Of a stretch of 52,182 nucleotides of DNA, positions 8,331 to 16,326 are shown piece by piece. Origin of the DNA: Comamonadaceae bacterium (lineage in GTDB: Bacteria; Pseudomonadota; Gammaproteobacteria; Burkholderiales; Burkholderiaceae_C); assembly GCA_947450255.1 (NCBI GenBank), contig CANFVA010000002.1, positions 1 to 52,182 of the forward strand, written 5' to 3'. The number at the start of each line of letters is the position of its first letter. Positions within the stretch are counted from its first letter, which is position 1. The translations under genes were made by a program, and so were the position numbers. The notes under the pieces were generated by a model. The model did no database searches. It saw only the letters and a program-made list of their open reading frames with translations, and was not told the DNA's origin.

Positions 8331-9313
8331 ACCGGGTGCCGGTAGTGGGCATCCAATTGGCGGGTTTGCTGACCGGGTGTGTCCAGCGGCCAGACCGCGT
8401 GCCGCACAAAAAAAGCCAGGTAGCCGGGCACCAGATAGCCCCCGTTGCGCTGCAAGAAGTAATCGCGGTGCGTCCAGTACAGCGCGGGGATGCGGTACCA
8501 GGCCAGCTTGGGCTGCGCATGGTGTACCGCATGAAAATTATTGTTCAGGTAGAGCAAACGCCAGAGCAGGCCAGCTTCATTGACCACGATCCGGTGCTGC
8601 GGGTCGGCCGCGGGCCGGTGTTCGTAAAACGAGCGCATAAATGCCAGCCCCAGACAGGCGTAGCTCAGTGCCAGGTACAAGCCCGGGCTGATGCCGGCAT
8701 AGTGGTCAAGCGCCCATAACATCACCACCAACAGCACAGCGTGTTGCAACCAGGTCCAGCGCAGGCGCTGGCTACGCCAATAGTCCGCTTGGGTTAGGGG
8801 CCACAGCAAATGAACCACTGCAAAGGCCGGGGTAATGCAAAACCGTCCCAAAGCCGTGCGCTGCGCCGCCAGCAAAAAACGCAGTGGAGCGCTGCGTTGC
8901 GCGTAGTCTTGCGGGTCCAGGTAATTGCTTTCCGGGTCCTGGCCGGGGTAGGTCAGCACCTCGTCGCGGTGGTGCGCCAAATGGCTGCTGCGGTAAATGT
9001 CAAACGGGTACCAAACGGCGATAGGCAACAGGCCAAGTGCGCGGTTGAGCCAGGCGTACTGCGTGGGATGGCCGTGCACCAACTCGTGCTGCAAGCTCAT
9101 GTACCAGGCGGCCAGCACCACGATCGCCACCAAAGCCCACGCTGACGAATTTGCCCGGTACCAGCCGAGGGCGCCCAGCCAGCCGCCGTAAATGGCCAGA
9201 CACACCAGCCAGGTCGGCCATTGCACACCCATATCGGCATGACGGTCGAAGTCGGGCGGGGCCAGGAGGGCGGGCGAGGGGCTTGGGACTTGGATGTTCA
9301 AAGCGACGGGCAA
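8327..9313 (-). CDS. Membrane fatty acid desaturase / hydroxylase family
   Basis: Integral-membrane di-iron enzyme that probably introduces a double bond or hydroxyl into an acyl chain or related lipid. All three histidine clusters are present: HELVHGH near residue 78, SSHLAHH near 112, and NFHAVHH near 260. Hydrophobic segments lie between them in the normal arrangement. Length 328 is typical. The N-terminus is Pro-rich and soluble for about 30 residues. It is the first gene of a two-gene unit with the PhnD-like gene, joined by a 4-bp overlap. Substrate specificity cannot be read from the sequence. Confidence 0.93.
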   Translation of the reverse strand: MPVALNIQVPSPSPALLAPPDFDRHADMGVQWPTWLVCLAIYGGWLGALGWYRANSSAWALVAIVVLAAWYMSLQHELVHGHPTQYAWLNRALGLLPIAVWYPFDIYRSSHLAHHRDEVLTYPGQDPESNYLDPQDYAQRSAPLRFLLAAQRTALGRFCITPAFAVVHLLWPLTQADYWRSQRLRWTWLQHAVLLVVMLWALDHYAGISPGLYLALSYACLGLAFMRSFYEHRPAADPQHRIVVNEAGLLWRLLYLNNNFHAVHHAQPKLAWYRIPALYWTHRDYFLQRNGGYLVPGYLAFFVRHAVWPLDTPGQQTRQLDAHYRHPV

Positions 9314-9642
9314 GGCTGCGGTCCAAAGTGCGGGCGCAGCGCATGTAGCAATAGGTGGTGGGCGGGATGGCGGGTCAATGCGAGGTGTTTAAAAGCAGGT
9401 TCGGGTAGTGTGCCGTGCCAGCTGCGCACGTGCAACGCGCCAACTGCGCGATGGGCCCGATTGTAAAATCGCTCCTATGCATCCCTGTGTCCGGCGGGGG
9501 TGTTGCATTTATAACCCCGGGCCATGTAGAGGACTACCATGTATAAAAACCTCGCTGCGATCGTGTGCGCTTTTGCGCCCGCGGTCCGCGACACCCGGCC
9601 TTTGTGCCTGCCTCCTGTCCCCAGCGCAGCACTGCGGCCTCT
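9314..9642. other. Intergenic region upstream of queE and the desaturase
   Basis: This region separates two divergent transcription units and must contain their promoters. A small hairpin-forming stretch (GGGGT...ACCCC, about 9496-9518) lies upstream of queE. I looked for a preQ1-I-type aptamer (conserved ACCC and A-rich tail) and did not find one. An in-frame GTG at 9565 would extend QueE by 26 residues of unrelated composition, and I reject it. No other gene is evident. Confidence 0.5.
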
Positions 9643-10287
9643 ATGAGCTACCAGGTCAAAGAAATCTTTTACACCCTGCAAGGCGAGGGCGCGCAGGCTG
9701 GCAGGCCAGCCGTGTTTTGCCGCTTTGCGGGCTGCAATTTGTGGTCGGGCCGCGAGCAAGACCGTGCCAGCGCCGTCTGCCGTTTTTGTGATACTGACTT
9801 TGTCGGCACCGACGGCACCTTGGGCGGTCGCTTTGACAGCGCCGCTGCCTTGGCAAGCCAAATCGCTTCCCTCTGGCCTGCCGGTTTTGCTGCCCAGCGT
9901 TTTGTGGTTCTGACCGGTGGTGAGCCCTTGTTGCAGGTCGACACCGCACTTATCGATGCGCTGCACGCCCAAGGTTTTGCAATTGCTGTGGAAACCAACG
10001 GCAGTATCGCCGCACCCGAGGGCATCGACTGGCTCTGCGTCAGCCCCAAAGCCGGCGCGCACTGGGTGCAGCGCCAAGGGGATGAGCTCAAGCTGGTGTG
10101 GCCGCAAGCGGGCTTTTCTTTGGCCGACATGCAAGCCATGCAAAGCCTGCCGTTTAGCCACCACCGCTTGCAGCCGCTGGACGATGTGCTGCAAAAACGC
10201 AATACGCAGCTGTGTATCGACCTGTGCTTGCAGCAACCCGTGTGGAAGCTCAGCATGCAAACCCACAAAGTCAGTGGCATACGCTAA
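9643..10287 (+). CDS. queE: 7-carboxy-7-deazaguanine synthase QueE
   Basis: Radical SAM enzyme that rearranges 6-carboxytetrahydropterin to 7-carboxy-7-deazaguanine in queuosine biosynthesis. The 214-residue protein begins MSYQVKEIFYTLQGEG, the family signature. The cluster-binding cysteines are C31-x14-C46-x2-C49, the expanded spacing known from Burkholderia QueE in place of the canonical C-x3-C-x2-C. The LTGGEPLLQ motif for SAM binding follows near residue 90, and VETNGS near 118. The ATG at 9643 fits the family N-terminus. The gene is followed by the queD-like gene and guaD on the same strand. Confidence 0.95.
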   Translation: MSYQVKEIFYTLQGEGAQAGRPAVFCRFAGCNLWSGREQDRASAVCRFCDTDFVGTDGTLGGRFDSAAALASQIASLWPAGFAAQRFVVLTGGEPLLQVDTALIDALHAQGFAIAVETNGSIAAPEGIDWLCVSPKAGAHWVQRQGDELKLVWPQAGFSLADMQAMQSLPFSHHRLQPLDDVLQKRNTQLCIDLCLQQPVWKLSMQTHKVSGIR

Positions 10288-10299
10288 GGAGATCCTGAA

Positions 10300-10350
10300 A
10301 TGCCCACCACACGCCGTCATGGCCAGGCCGCAGGCCGTGGCAATCCATGA
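10300..10350 (+). CDS. Possible 16-residue leader peptide between queE and queD
   Basis: An ATG preceded at good spacing by AAGGAG opens a frame of only 16 codons, rich in Arg, Gly and Thr, ending in TGA. The ribosome site is the best in this gap; the queD-like gene itself has a weaker GGAAAG before its ATG at 10400. It could be a translated leader, or a remnant of a gene start. Composition gives no clue, so this is weak evidence based on the ribosome site alone. Confidence 0.25.
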   Translation: MPTTRRHGQAAGRGNP

Positions 10351-10399
10351 CTGCATACTTGCCTAGCCCACCAGAGCCAACTTACCAGGAAAGTTTTTC

Positions 10400-10783
10400 A
10401 TGTCCCACGCCATTGCGCAAGACTATTGCATTAGCCAAAAGTTTTTTTTCGACGCCGCGCACACCCTGCGTCGCGACCTGGAGACCGAGGGCAGCTTGCG
10501 CGTGCATGGCCACACCTATTACGCCGAAGTCAGCATCGCGGGTAGGCCGGATGCCCACACCGGCATGGTGGTGGACCTGGGCCGGGTGCGCCAGCGCATA
10601 GAGGAAATGCGCCCGCAGCTCGACCACCGGCTCCTCGATGACGTGCCGGGGCTGGGGCCGGCTACCTTGGAAAACCTGTGCGCCTTTATCTGGCAAGCAC
10701 TAGCGGCGGACTTTGCCGGGCTGGCGCGGGTGCGCGTCTGGCGCGAGGCGCTAGGCGACAGCTGCACCCTGGAGCGCGCATGA
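10400..10783 (+). CDS. queD: QueD-like 6-pyruvoyl/6-carboxytetrahydropterin synthase, Cys missing
   Basis: A 127-residue T-fold protein of the PTPS/QueD family, which makes 6-carboxytetrahydropterin from dihydroneopterin triphosphate. The zinc ligands are present (H21 in DAAH, H36 and H38 in HGH), as is the Asp-His pair D75-H76 (LDHRLLDD) and the C-terminal Glu region (VRVWREALGDSC). However, the catalytic Cys of the C-x3-HGH motif is replaced: the sequence reads GSLRVHGH, with S32 (codon AGC) at that position. The reaction may therefore differ or be slow. It follows queE and overlaps guaD by 4 bp (ATGA). The family is certain; the exact reaction is not. Confidence 0.85.
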   Translation: MSHAIAQDYCISQKFFFDAAHTLRRDLETEGSLRVHGHTYYAEVSIAGRPDAHTGMVVDLGRVRQRIEEMRPQLDHRLLDDVPGLGPATLENLCAFIWQALAADFAGLARVRVWREALGDSCTLERA

Positions 10784-12135
10784 GCGCGCGCGGCTACCGG
10801 GCCAGCCTGCTGTGGTTCCCCGACCCGGCGCAGCCCGTGGCGCAGTGGGAGGAAGACGGCCTGCTGGTGGTGGCGCCCGATGCCCAAGGGCGCGAAGTGG
10901 TGCAAGCCATGGGCGATTGGCGCACCTTGTCGGCGCTTAACTGCCGCTTGCCGGTGGAGCATTTGCCCGGGCGCATCATCGCGCCGGGTTTTGTGGATAT
11001 GCATGTGCATTTTCCGCAGACCAATGTGATTGGCTCGCCTGCCGACGGCTTGTTGCCTTGGCTGGAGAACTACACCTTCCCCGAAGAGCAGCGCTTTGCC
11101 GACCCGGCGTATTGCGCCGAGGCGGCGACGTTTTTTGTGGACGAATTGCTGCGCAATGGCGTAAGCACCGCGCTCGCTTTTGCCACCACGCACAGCAGCG
11201 CCGTAAGTGCTTTGTTCAGCGAGGCGCAGCAGCGCGGCATGCGCCTGATAACCGGCTTGTGCCTGATGGATCGGCATGCGCCTGCGGCCTTGCTCAACCA
11301 AGCGGGCCAGGGCCGCGACGCGGTAGCGCACAGCTTGTGGGAGTCCGAGCAATTGATACAGCAATGGCATGGCAAAGACCGCCTGGGCTATGCCATCACG
11401 CCGCGTTTTGCGCCCACCTCCACCGACGCGCAGCTGCGCGGTGCGGGCGAGCTGGCCGCCCGCTACCCGGACGTATGGATACAAAGCCATGTGGCCGAAA
11501 ACCAGGAGGAAATTGCCTGGGCGCGCGAACTGTTTCCAAATTCCAGCAGCTATTTGGCCACCTATGCAGATTTTGGTCTGCTGCGCGAGCGCGCGGTCTA
11601 TGCCCATTGCATCCACTTTGACGAATCCGACCGCGCGCTGATGCGCAGCAGTGGCGCGGCGGCGGCGGTCTGCCCTACCAGCAACCTGTTTTTAGCCAGT
11701 GGCTATTTCGATTACGCCGGTGCCAACGCAGCCGGGTTTGCCTATGGCCTGGCCAGCGACGTGGGCGGCGGCACGAGTTTCAGCCCGTTCCAGACCATGC
11801 TGGCGGCGTATTACGTGGGCCGCGAAGGGCGGTCTAAAACCGGTCTCTCGCTTTCGCCCCAGCACTTGTGGTGGCAGCACACCGCAGGCGCGGCCCGCGC
11901 CATGGGGCTGCAAGGGGTGGTGGGCAATTTGCTGCCCGGCTGCGAGGCGGATTTTGTGGTCTTGCAGCCCAAAGCGACGCCTTTGCTGGCACGCAAAACC
12001 AAGCTCGCCAACAGCCTGGATGAACTCTTGTTCTCGCTGATCGTGCTCGGCGACGACCGGCTGATTGAGCGCACTGTACTGGCCGCGACGCTGCCTGAGC
12101 GCGCCGGACTATGGCAGGCTGCCGGGCGGTTTTAA
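10780..12135 (+). CDS. guaD: Guanine deaminase
   Basis: Amidohydrolase-superfamily enzyme converting guanine to xanthine and ammonia, about 451 residues. Seen in order are PGFVDMHVHFPQ (first metal-binding His pair), the SHVAENQEEIAWARELFP segment typical of guanine deaminase, AHCIHFDESD, CPTSNLFLASGYFD, and the SDVGGGTSFSPF metal/catalytic Asp motif. The N- and C-terminal composite beta domain is present, with GCEADFVVLQP near the end. The ATG at 10780 overlaps the queD-like stop codon, so the two are translationally coupled. That links purine salvage or catabolism with 7-deazaguanine synthesis, an association inferred from gene order. Confidence 0.92.
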   Translation: MSARGYRASLLWFPDPAQPVAQWEEDGLLVVAPDAQGREVVQAMGDWRTLSALNCRLPVEHLPGRIIAPGFVDMHVHFPQTNVIGSPADGLLPWLENYTFPEEQRFADPAYCAEAATFFVDELLRNGVSTALAFATTHSSAVSALFSEAQQRGMRLITGLCLMDRHAPAALLNQAGQGRDAVAHSLWESEQLIQQWHGKDRLGYAITPRFAPTSTDAQLRGAGELAARYPDVWIQSHVAENQEEIAWARELFPNSSSYLATYADFGLLRERAVYAHCIHFDESDRALMRSSGAAAAVCPTSNLFLASGYFDYAGANAAGFAYGLASDVGGGTSFSPFQTMLAAYYVGREGRSKTGLSLSPQHLWWQHTAGAARAMGLQGVVGNLLPGCEADFVVLQPKATPLLARKTKLANSLDELLFSLIVLGDDRLIERTVLAATLPERAGLWQAAGRF

Positions 12136-12198
12136 GCCCCTCCAAACGGCCTGAAATGCCCTACCTACAATAGCCCGCAGAACTGGAAGCACCTTCGT

Positions 12199-12765
12199 AT
12201 GAGCATCAAAAGCGACAAATGGATACGCCGCATGGCCGAGACCACCGGCATGATCGAGCCGTTCGAGCCCGGCCAAGTGCGGGAAGTAGAAGGCAAAAAA
12301 ATCATCTCTTACGGCACCAGCAGCTACGGCTACGACATCCGCTGCGCGCCCGAGTTCAAGGTGTTCACCAACATCCACAGCACCGTGGTGGACCCAAAAA
12401 ACTTCGACGAGAAAAGCTTTGTCGATTTCCATGACGATGTCTGCATCATCCCGCCCAACAGCTTTGCGCTGGCCCGCACCCTGGAATATTTCCGCATCCC
12501 GCGCAATGTGCTGACCATTTGCCTGGGCAAATCCACCTATGCGCGCTGCGGCATCATCGTCAATGTCACCCCCTTCGAGCCCGAGTGGGAAGGCTACGTG
12601 ACGCTGGAGTTTTCTAACACCACGCCGCTGCCGGCCAAGATCTATGCCGGCGAAGGCTGCGCCCAGGTGCTGTTTTTTGAGAGCGACGAAGTCTGCGAAA
12701 CCAGCTACAAAGACCGGGGTGGCAAATACCAGGGCCAGGTGGGTGTGACCCTGCCCAAAGCCTGA
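12199..12765 (+). CDS. dcd: dCTP deaminase
   Basis: Converts dCTP to dUTP, feeding dTTP synthesis. The 188-residue protein matches the family in length and sequence from the start ([14 protein letters not shown], then [11 protein letters not shown] near residue 40). The active-site region has [35 protein letters not shown], with the catalytic Glu in the WEGYVTLE stretch, and the C-terminal [15 protein letters not shown] closes over the nucleotide. Homotrimeric cytosolic enzyme. The gene lies 63 bp after guaD on the same strand, so the nucleotide genes may be co-transcribed. Confidence 0.97.
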   Translation: MSIKSDKWIRRMAETTGMIEPFEPGQVREVEGKKIISYGTSSYGYDIRCAPEFKVFTNIHSTVVDPKNFDEKSFVDFHDDVCIIPPNSFALARTLEYFRIPRNVLTICLGKSTYARCGIIVNVTPFEPEWEGYVTLEFSNTTPLPAKIYAGEGCAQVLFFESDEVCETSYKDRGGKYQGQVGVTLPKA

Positions 12766-12862
12766 AAAAGCTGCATTTGCGCCGTATCGGGGATAATCCG
12801 CCTTGCGCTTCGGCTCCCGGGGCAACCTGCTATCGGATGGATAGCCACTACTTTTGCTATGC

Positions 12863-14440
12863 ATGCCCGAACAGACTCCTGACTCCGCAGCCTCTAATTC
12901 CCCTGATTCCCTGACGACAGACACCCCTGTCATGGCCTTTGCCCAGTTGCAACTGGCCCCGCCCTTGGCCCGTGCGGTGGCCGAAATGGGCTACGAATCC
13001 ATGACGCCCATCCAGGCCCAAGCCATCCCGGTAGTGATGACCGGCCAAGACGTGATGGGTGCCGCCCAGACCGGCACCGGCAAGACCGCCGCCTTCTCGC
13101 TGCCCCTGCTGCACCGCCTGCTCAAGCACGAAAACGCCTCCACGTCCCCGGCCCGCCACCCGGTGCGCGCCCTGGTGCTCTTGCCCACCCGCGAGCTGGC
13201 CGACCAGGTGGCCCAGCAAGTCAAGCTCTATGCCAAATACACCCAGTTGCGCAGCGCCGTGGTGTTTGGCGGCATGGATATGAAGCCGCAAACCGCCGAG
13301 CTGAAAAAAGGCGTCGAGGTGCTGGTGGCCACGCCAGGCCGTTTGCTAGACCACATCGAGGCCAAAAACGCGGTGCTCAACCAGGTGGAATATGTGGTGC
13401 TGGACGAAGCCGACCGCATGCTGGACATCGGCTTTTTGCCCGATTTGCAGCGCATCTTGAGTTACCTGCCCAAGCAGCGCACCACGCTTTTGTTTTCGGC
13501 CACTTTCTCGCCCGAAATCAAGCGTCTGGCCAGCAGCTATTTGCAAAACCCCATCACCATCGAAGTGGCGCGCTCCAATGCCACCGCTTCTACGGTAGAG
13601 CAACACTTTTACAGCGTGGGTGAGGACGACAAGCGCCGCGCTCTGCACCAGGTGATTCGCAAACACCAGCTCAAACAAGCGTTTGTGTTTGTCAACAGCA
13701 AACTGGGCTGCGCCCGGCTGGCGCGTTCGCTGGAGCGCGAGGGCCTGAAAACCACCGCCTTGCATGGCGATAAAAGCCAGGACGAGCGCCTCAAAGCGCT
13801 GGAGGCTTTCAAAAGCGGCGAGGTCGATTTACTGGTCTGTACCGACGTGGCCGCGCGCGGTCTGGACATCAAAGACGTGCCCGCCGTGTTTAACTTTGAC
13901 GTGCCCTTTAACGCCGAAGACTATGTACACCGCATCGGGCGCACCGGACGCGCCGGGGCTTCCGGCCTGGCGGTGAGCTTTGTTGGCGGAAAGAACGATG
14001 CGCGCCTGGTGGCGGACATCGAAAAGCTGATCAAGACCAAGATCGAGCTCGAAGCCATCGAATTCGACGAGGACAGCCCCAACATCAGCGCCCAAGGCCG
14101 GATCAACGATGGCAGGCGCATGTACCAGGACGAGGCGCGGGATGATTCGCGCCGCGCCCCCCGCACCAGCGAGCGCGGCGGTTTGCGCGATATTGCGCAC
14201 GAAGGCCAGTACGCCCGACCCGCCCGCGACGAGCGCGCTCCCCGGCGTGACTACACCCGCCCGCCCGCAGCGCCCAAAGACCCGTTTTTTGACCAACCTT
14301 ACGAGCCCAGCGTGGCGCCGGAAATCAAGCCTTCTTGGGAAGCGGCGCCGCGCACCGGCGGGCGCAGCATCTCGGCCAATATCAAGCCCAAGCGGCGCGT
14401 GGCCTTTTTGTTCAAAGCGGCCGAAGAAGCGTCGTCTTAG
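12863..14440 (+). CDS. rhlE: DEAD-box ATP-dependent RNA helicase, RhlE type
   Basis: RNA-remodelling helicase of about 525 residues. Motifs in order are a Q motif (FAQLQLAPPLARAV, then GYESMTPIQAQAIP), AQTGTGKT (Walker A), PTRELADQ, TPGRLLD, VLDEADRML, SAT, HGDKSQDERL, DVAARGLDI and HRIGRTGRAG. After the two RecA domains comes an Arg/Pro/Asp-rich, probably disordered tail from about residue 415, ending in a basic KPKRRVAFLFK segment, as in RhlE-type proteins of this group. I use ATG 12863; the in-frame ATG at 12932 (MAFAQLQ) is an alternative that matches shorter homologues. It is convergent with apaH. Confidence 0.93.
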   Translation: MPEQTPDSAASNSPDSLTTDTPVMAFAQLQLAPPLARAVAEMGYESMTPIQAQAIPVVMTGQDVMGAAQTGTGKTAAFSLPLLHRLLKHENASTSPARHPVRALVLLPTRELADQVAQQVKLYAKYTQLRSAVVFGGMDMKPQTAELKKGVEVLVATPGRLLDHIEAKNAVLNQVEYVVLDEADRMLDIGFLPDLQRILSYLPKQRTTLLFSATFSPEIKRLASSYLQNPITIEVARSNATASTVEQHFYSVGEDDKRRALHQVIRKHQLKQAFVFVNSKLGCARLARSLEREGLKTTALHGDKSQDERLKALEAFKSGEVDLLVCTDVAARGLDIKDVPAVFNFDVPFNAEDYVHRIGRTGRAGASGLAVSFVGGKNDARLVADIEKLIKTKIELEAIEFDEDSPNISAQGRINDGRRMYQDEARDDSRRAPRTSERGGLRDIAHEGQYARPARDERAPRRDYTRPPAAPKDPFFDQPYEPSVAPEIKPSWEAAPRTGGRSISANIKPKRRVAFLFKAAEEASS

Positions 14441-14442
14441 TC

Positions 14443-14471
14443 GCCCGGCGCTTGCGCCTGCAAGGCCGGGC
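14443..14471. terminator. Hairpin between convergent rhlE and apaH
   Basis: GCCCGGC (14443-14449) pairs with GCCGGGC (14465-14471), and inside it CTTG pairs with CAAG around a 6-base loop, with one bulged G. The position between two convergent stop codons suits a shared transcription end. It lacks a run of T on either side, so rho-independent activity is uncertain. Confidence 0.5.
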
Positions 14472-14478
14472 ACGTCGC

Positions 14479-15336
14479 TTAGGCGCTAGGGGCCAGCGCC
14501 TGTGGGCAGGGCACTTGAAACAGCGTATGGTGAAGGCGCCCGTGCCCATCGGGCGCATCTAAGCGCAGCGCGCTCAGGCAGCCGCCCCAGACGCAGCCCG
14601 TGTCCAGGGACAGCACATCGCTGCGGCCCAGCCAACCCAGCGTGGACCAATGCCCAAAGGCCACGGTGTCGCTCGCAGTGCGCCGCCCCGGCGCGTCAAA
14701 CCAGGGTGTAAAGCCCGCAGGTGTAGCGGCCAGACCTTCTTTGGTTTCAAATTCCATGCGTCCCTGCGCGTCGCAAAAGCGGATGCGCGTCAGGGCGTTG
14801 ACGATCGCGCGCAGGCGGTCATGGCCTTGCAGACTGTCGTCCCATTGGTCCGGCAGGTTGCTGTACATGGCCGCCAAAAAATCGGCGTAGTCCGGGCCGC
14901 GCAGCAGGGTGTGCACCTCAGCGGCCAGGGCCAGGGTTTGCGCGCAGGTCCATTGCGGTACTACCCCGGCGTGCACCATCAGCACCGAGGCGCCGTGCTG
15001 CTGCAAATGCAGGGCCATGGCCTGGTGGCGCAGCCAGTGCAGCAAATCGTCGCGGTCCGGCGCCAGCAGCACACTGTCCAGCGTGTCTTTGCGATGGGCT
15101 TTGCGCAGCCCGTGCGCGACTGCCAGAAAATGCAGGTCGTGGTTGCCCAGCAGGCAGTGGGCCGCGCCTTGCAGGGCGCGCAGGCGGCGCAACACGGCGG
15201 CCGAGTCCGGCCCGCGGTTCACCAAATCGCCCAGCACGTACAGGGTGTCGCGGCTGGGAGAAAAGTTGATGTGCGTCAGCAAGCGCTGCAACGCGCTGTC
15301 GCAGCCCTGGATGTCGCCGATCAGGTAAATCGCCAT
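14479..15336 (-). CDS. apaH: Bis(5'-nucleosyl)-tetraphosphatase, symmetrical (ApaH)
   Basis: Hydrolyses Ap4A to two ADP, limiting alarmone levels and reversing Np4-type RNA caps. This is a metallophosphatase-fold protein of 285 residues. The metal-binding motifs are at the N-terminus: YLIGDIQGC (GDIxG), VLGDLVNRGPDS (GDLVxRGP) and LLGNHDLHFLAVA (GNHD), followed by MVHAGVVPQW, which carries a further His ligand. The start MAIYLIGDIQG is the usual family start. It lies 7 bp downstream of the IclR-type gene on the same strand, so it may be read from that gene's promoter too. Confidence 0.96.
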   Translation of the reverse strand: MAIYLIGDIQGCDSALQRLLTHINFSPSRDTLYVLGDLVNRGPDSAAVLRRLRALQGAAHCLLGNHDLHFLAVAHGLRKAHRKDTLDSVLLAPDRDDLLHWLRHQAMALHLQQHGASVLMVHAGVVPQWTCAQTLALAAEVHTLLRGPDYADFLAAMYSNLPDQWDDSLQGHDRLRAIVNALTRIRFCDAQGRMEFETKEGLAATPAGFTPWFDAPGRRTASDTVAFGHWSTLGWLGRSDVLSLDTGCVWGGCLSALRLDAPDGHGRLHHTLFQVPCPQALAPSA

Positions 15337-15343
15337 GGTCTGC

Positions 15344-16261
15344 CTACACGCGTGCAGGGCCGCTCAGCAGCAACTGCGCGACCAAGCTTGCAGTGCGCTC
15401 TATCGTGGGCGCATGGGTGAGCAATTCGGTCAGGCTCAGGCGCGCTGTCGGTGTGTGGCAGGCGACTGCGGCCACACACTGGCCTTGCGCATTGCGCACC
15501 GGCACGGCGATGGCCACCATGCCTTTGATGAATTCTTCGTTGTCGGTGCCAATGCCGCGTTTACGGATGCGGTCTATTTCCATCATCAGCGCTGCGGGTT
15601 CGGTCAGGGTGTGCGCGGTTTTGCGCTCGCGGTGCAGCGACTCGACCAGTGCCAGACAAAGAGCGGGCGGCATTTGTGACAAAAATAATTTGCCGCTGGC
15701 GGTGCAATGCAGCGGCACCCGCGAGCCCGGGGGCAGGGTCATGCGCAAGGGCTCGGAGGTTTCTACCCGGTCGATATACAGCACTTGCGTGCCCTCTCGG
15801 GTGGTCAGGTTGCAGGTTTCGCCCAGGCGCTGCACCAGTGCGCTCAGCAGGGGCCGGTAGCGGTGCGCTACCGATGCCGCTTGCAGGCTGCGCAGGCCCA
15901 GGCTCAAGGCACGCGGGCCCAGGGTAAACACGGTGGAGCCCGGTTCGCGCATCACATAGGCCTGTCCCTCCAATGCCTGCAAAAGGCGCATGACCGAGGC
16001 TTTGGGTACCTCCAGCTGGGCGGCCAAAGCCGACAAGCTGCTGCCGCTTTGCTGCTGGGCCAGGGCTTCTAACAGGTGCAGCGGACGCAGGGCGCGGGTA
16101 TCGACGGCATCGGCACCCTGCAAGTGGGCAGCGCTGCGCCCTGGTGCGGTCCTAGAAACTGCGGTTTTTGAAACACTTGGCCCCGGCTTTGTTTCAGACC
16201 CTGCCCGCAGCAAACTATCTGCTTGCGTATTTGCTAAACGTTTTTTTACCATAAGCGCCAT
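15344..16261 (-). CDS. IclR-family transcriptional regulator
   Basis: A DNA-binding regulator of 305 residues. After an unusually long, probably disordered N-terminal leader of about 55 residues, a winged helix-turn-helix runs from about residue 58 (RPLHLLEALAQQQSGSSLSALAAQLEVPKASVMRLLQAL). The IclR effector domain follows, including the conserved PLHCTASGKLFLS and EEFIKGMVAIAVPV segments. The gene is divergent from the GMC oxidoreductase/ABC transporter cluster with only a short shared control region, so it very probably regulates that cluster in response to its substrate or a derivative. The effector is unknown. Confidence 0.93.
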   Translation of the reverse strand: MALMVKKRLANTQADSLLRAGSETKPGPSVSKTAVSRTAPGRSAAHLQGADAVDTRALRPLHLLEALAQQQSGSSLSALAAQLEVPKASVMRLLQALEGQAYVMREPGSTVFTLGPRALSLGLRSLQAASVAHRYRPLLSALVQRLGETCNLTTREGTQVLYIDRVETSEPLRMTLPPGSRVPLHCTASGKLFLSQMPPALCLALVESLHRERKTAHTLTEPAALMMEIDRIRKRGIGTDNEEFIKGMVAIAVPVRNAQGQCVAAVACHTPTARLSLTELLTHAPTIERTASLVAQLLLSGPARV

Positions 16262-16326
16262 GTTAATTTCTGTTGCAGAAGTCCACTGCCCAGGCGGTGC
16301 ATGGTGTAAGGCCGGGAGGCGCTGGT
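16262..16326. promoter_or_regulatory. Divergent control region, IclR gene / GMC oxidoreductase operon
   Basis: A 65-base gap that must hold the promoters of both divergent genes unless one lies inside a coding sequence. A GGGAGG at 16314-16319 is the ribosome site that decides a TTG start at 16327 for the oxidoreductase. I cannot identify a convincing IclR palindrome by eye. Confidence 0.4.

Noticed and set aside
9496-9560. Possible preQ1 riboswitch before queE
   Set aside because: A hairpin can be drawn, but the conserved preQ1-I core and A-rich tail are absent.
9475-10356. 293-codon minus-strand frame over queE
   Set aside because: Antisense to the clearly real queE; codon pattern and composition are those of a shadow.
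10519-11616. 365-codon minus-strand frame over queD/guaD
   Set aside because: Arg/Gly/His-rich shadow of guaD, no motif.
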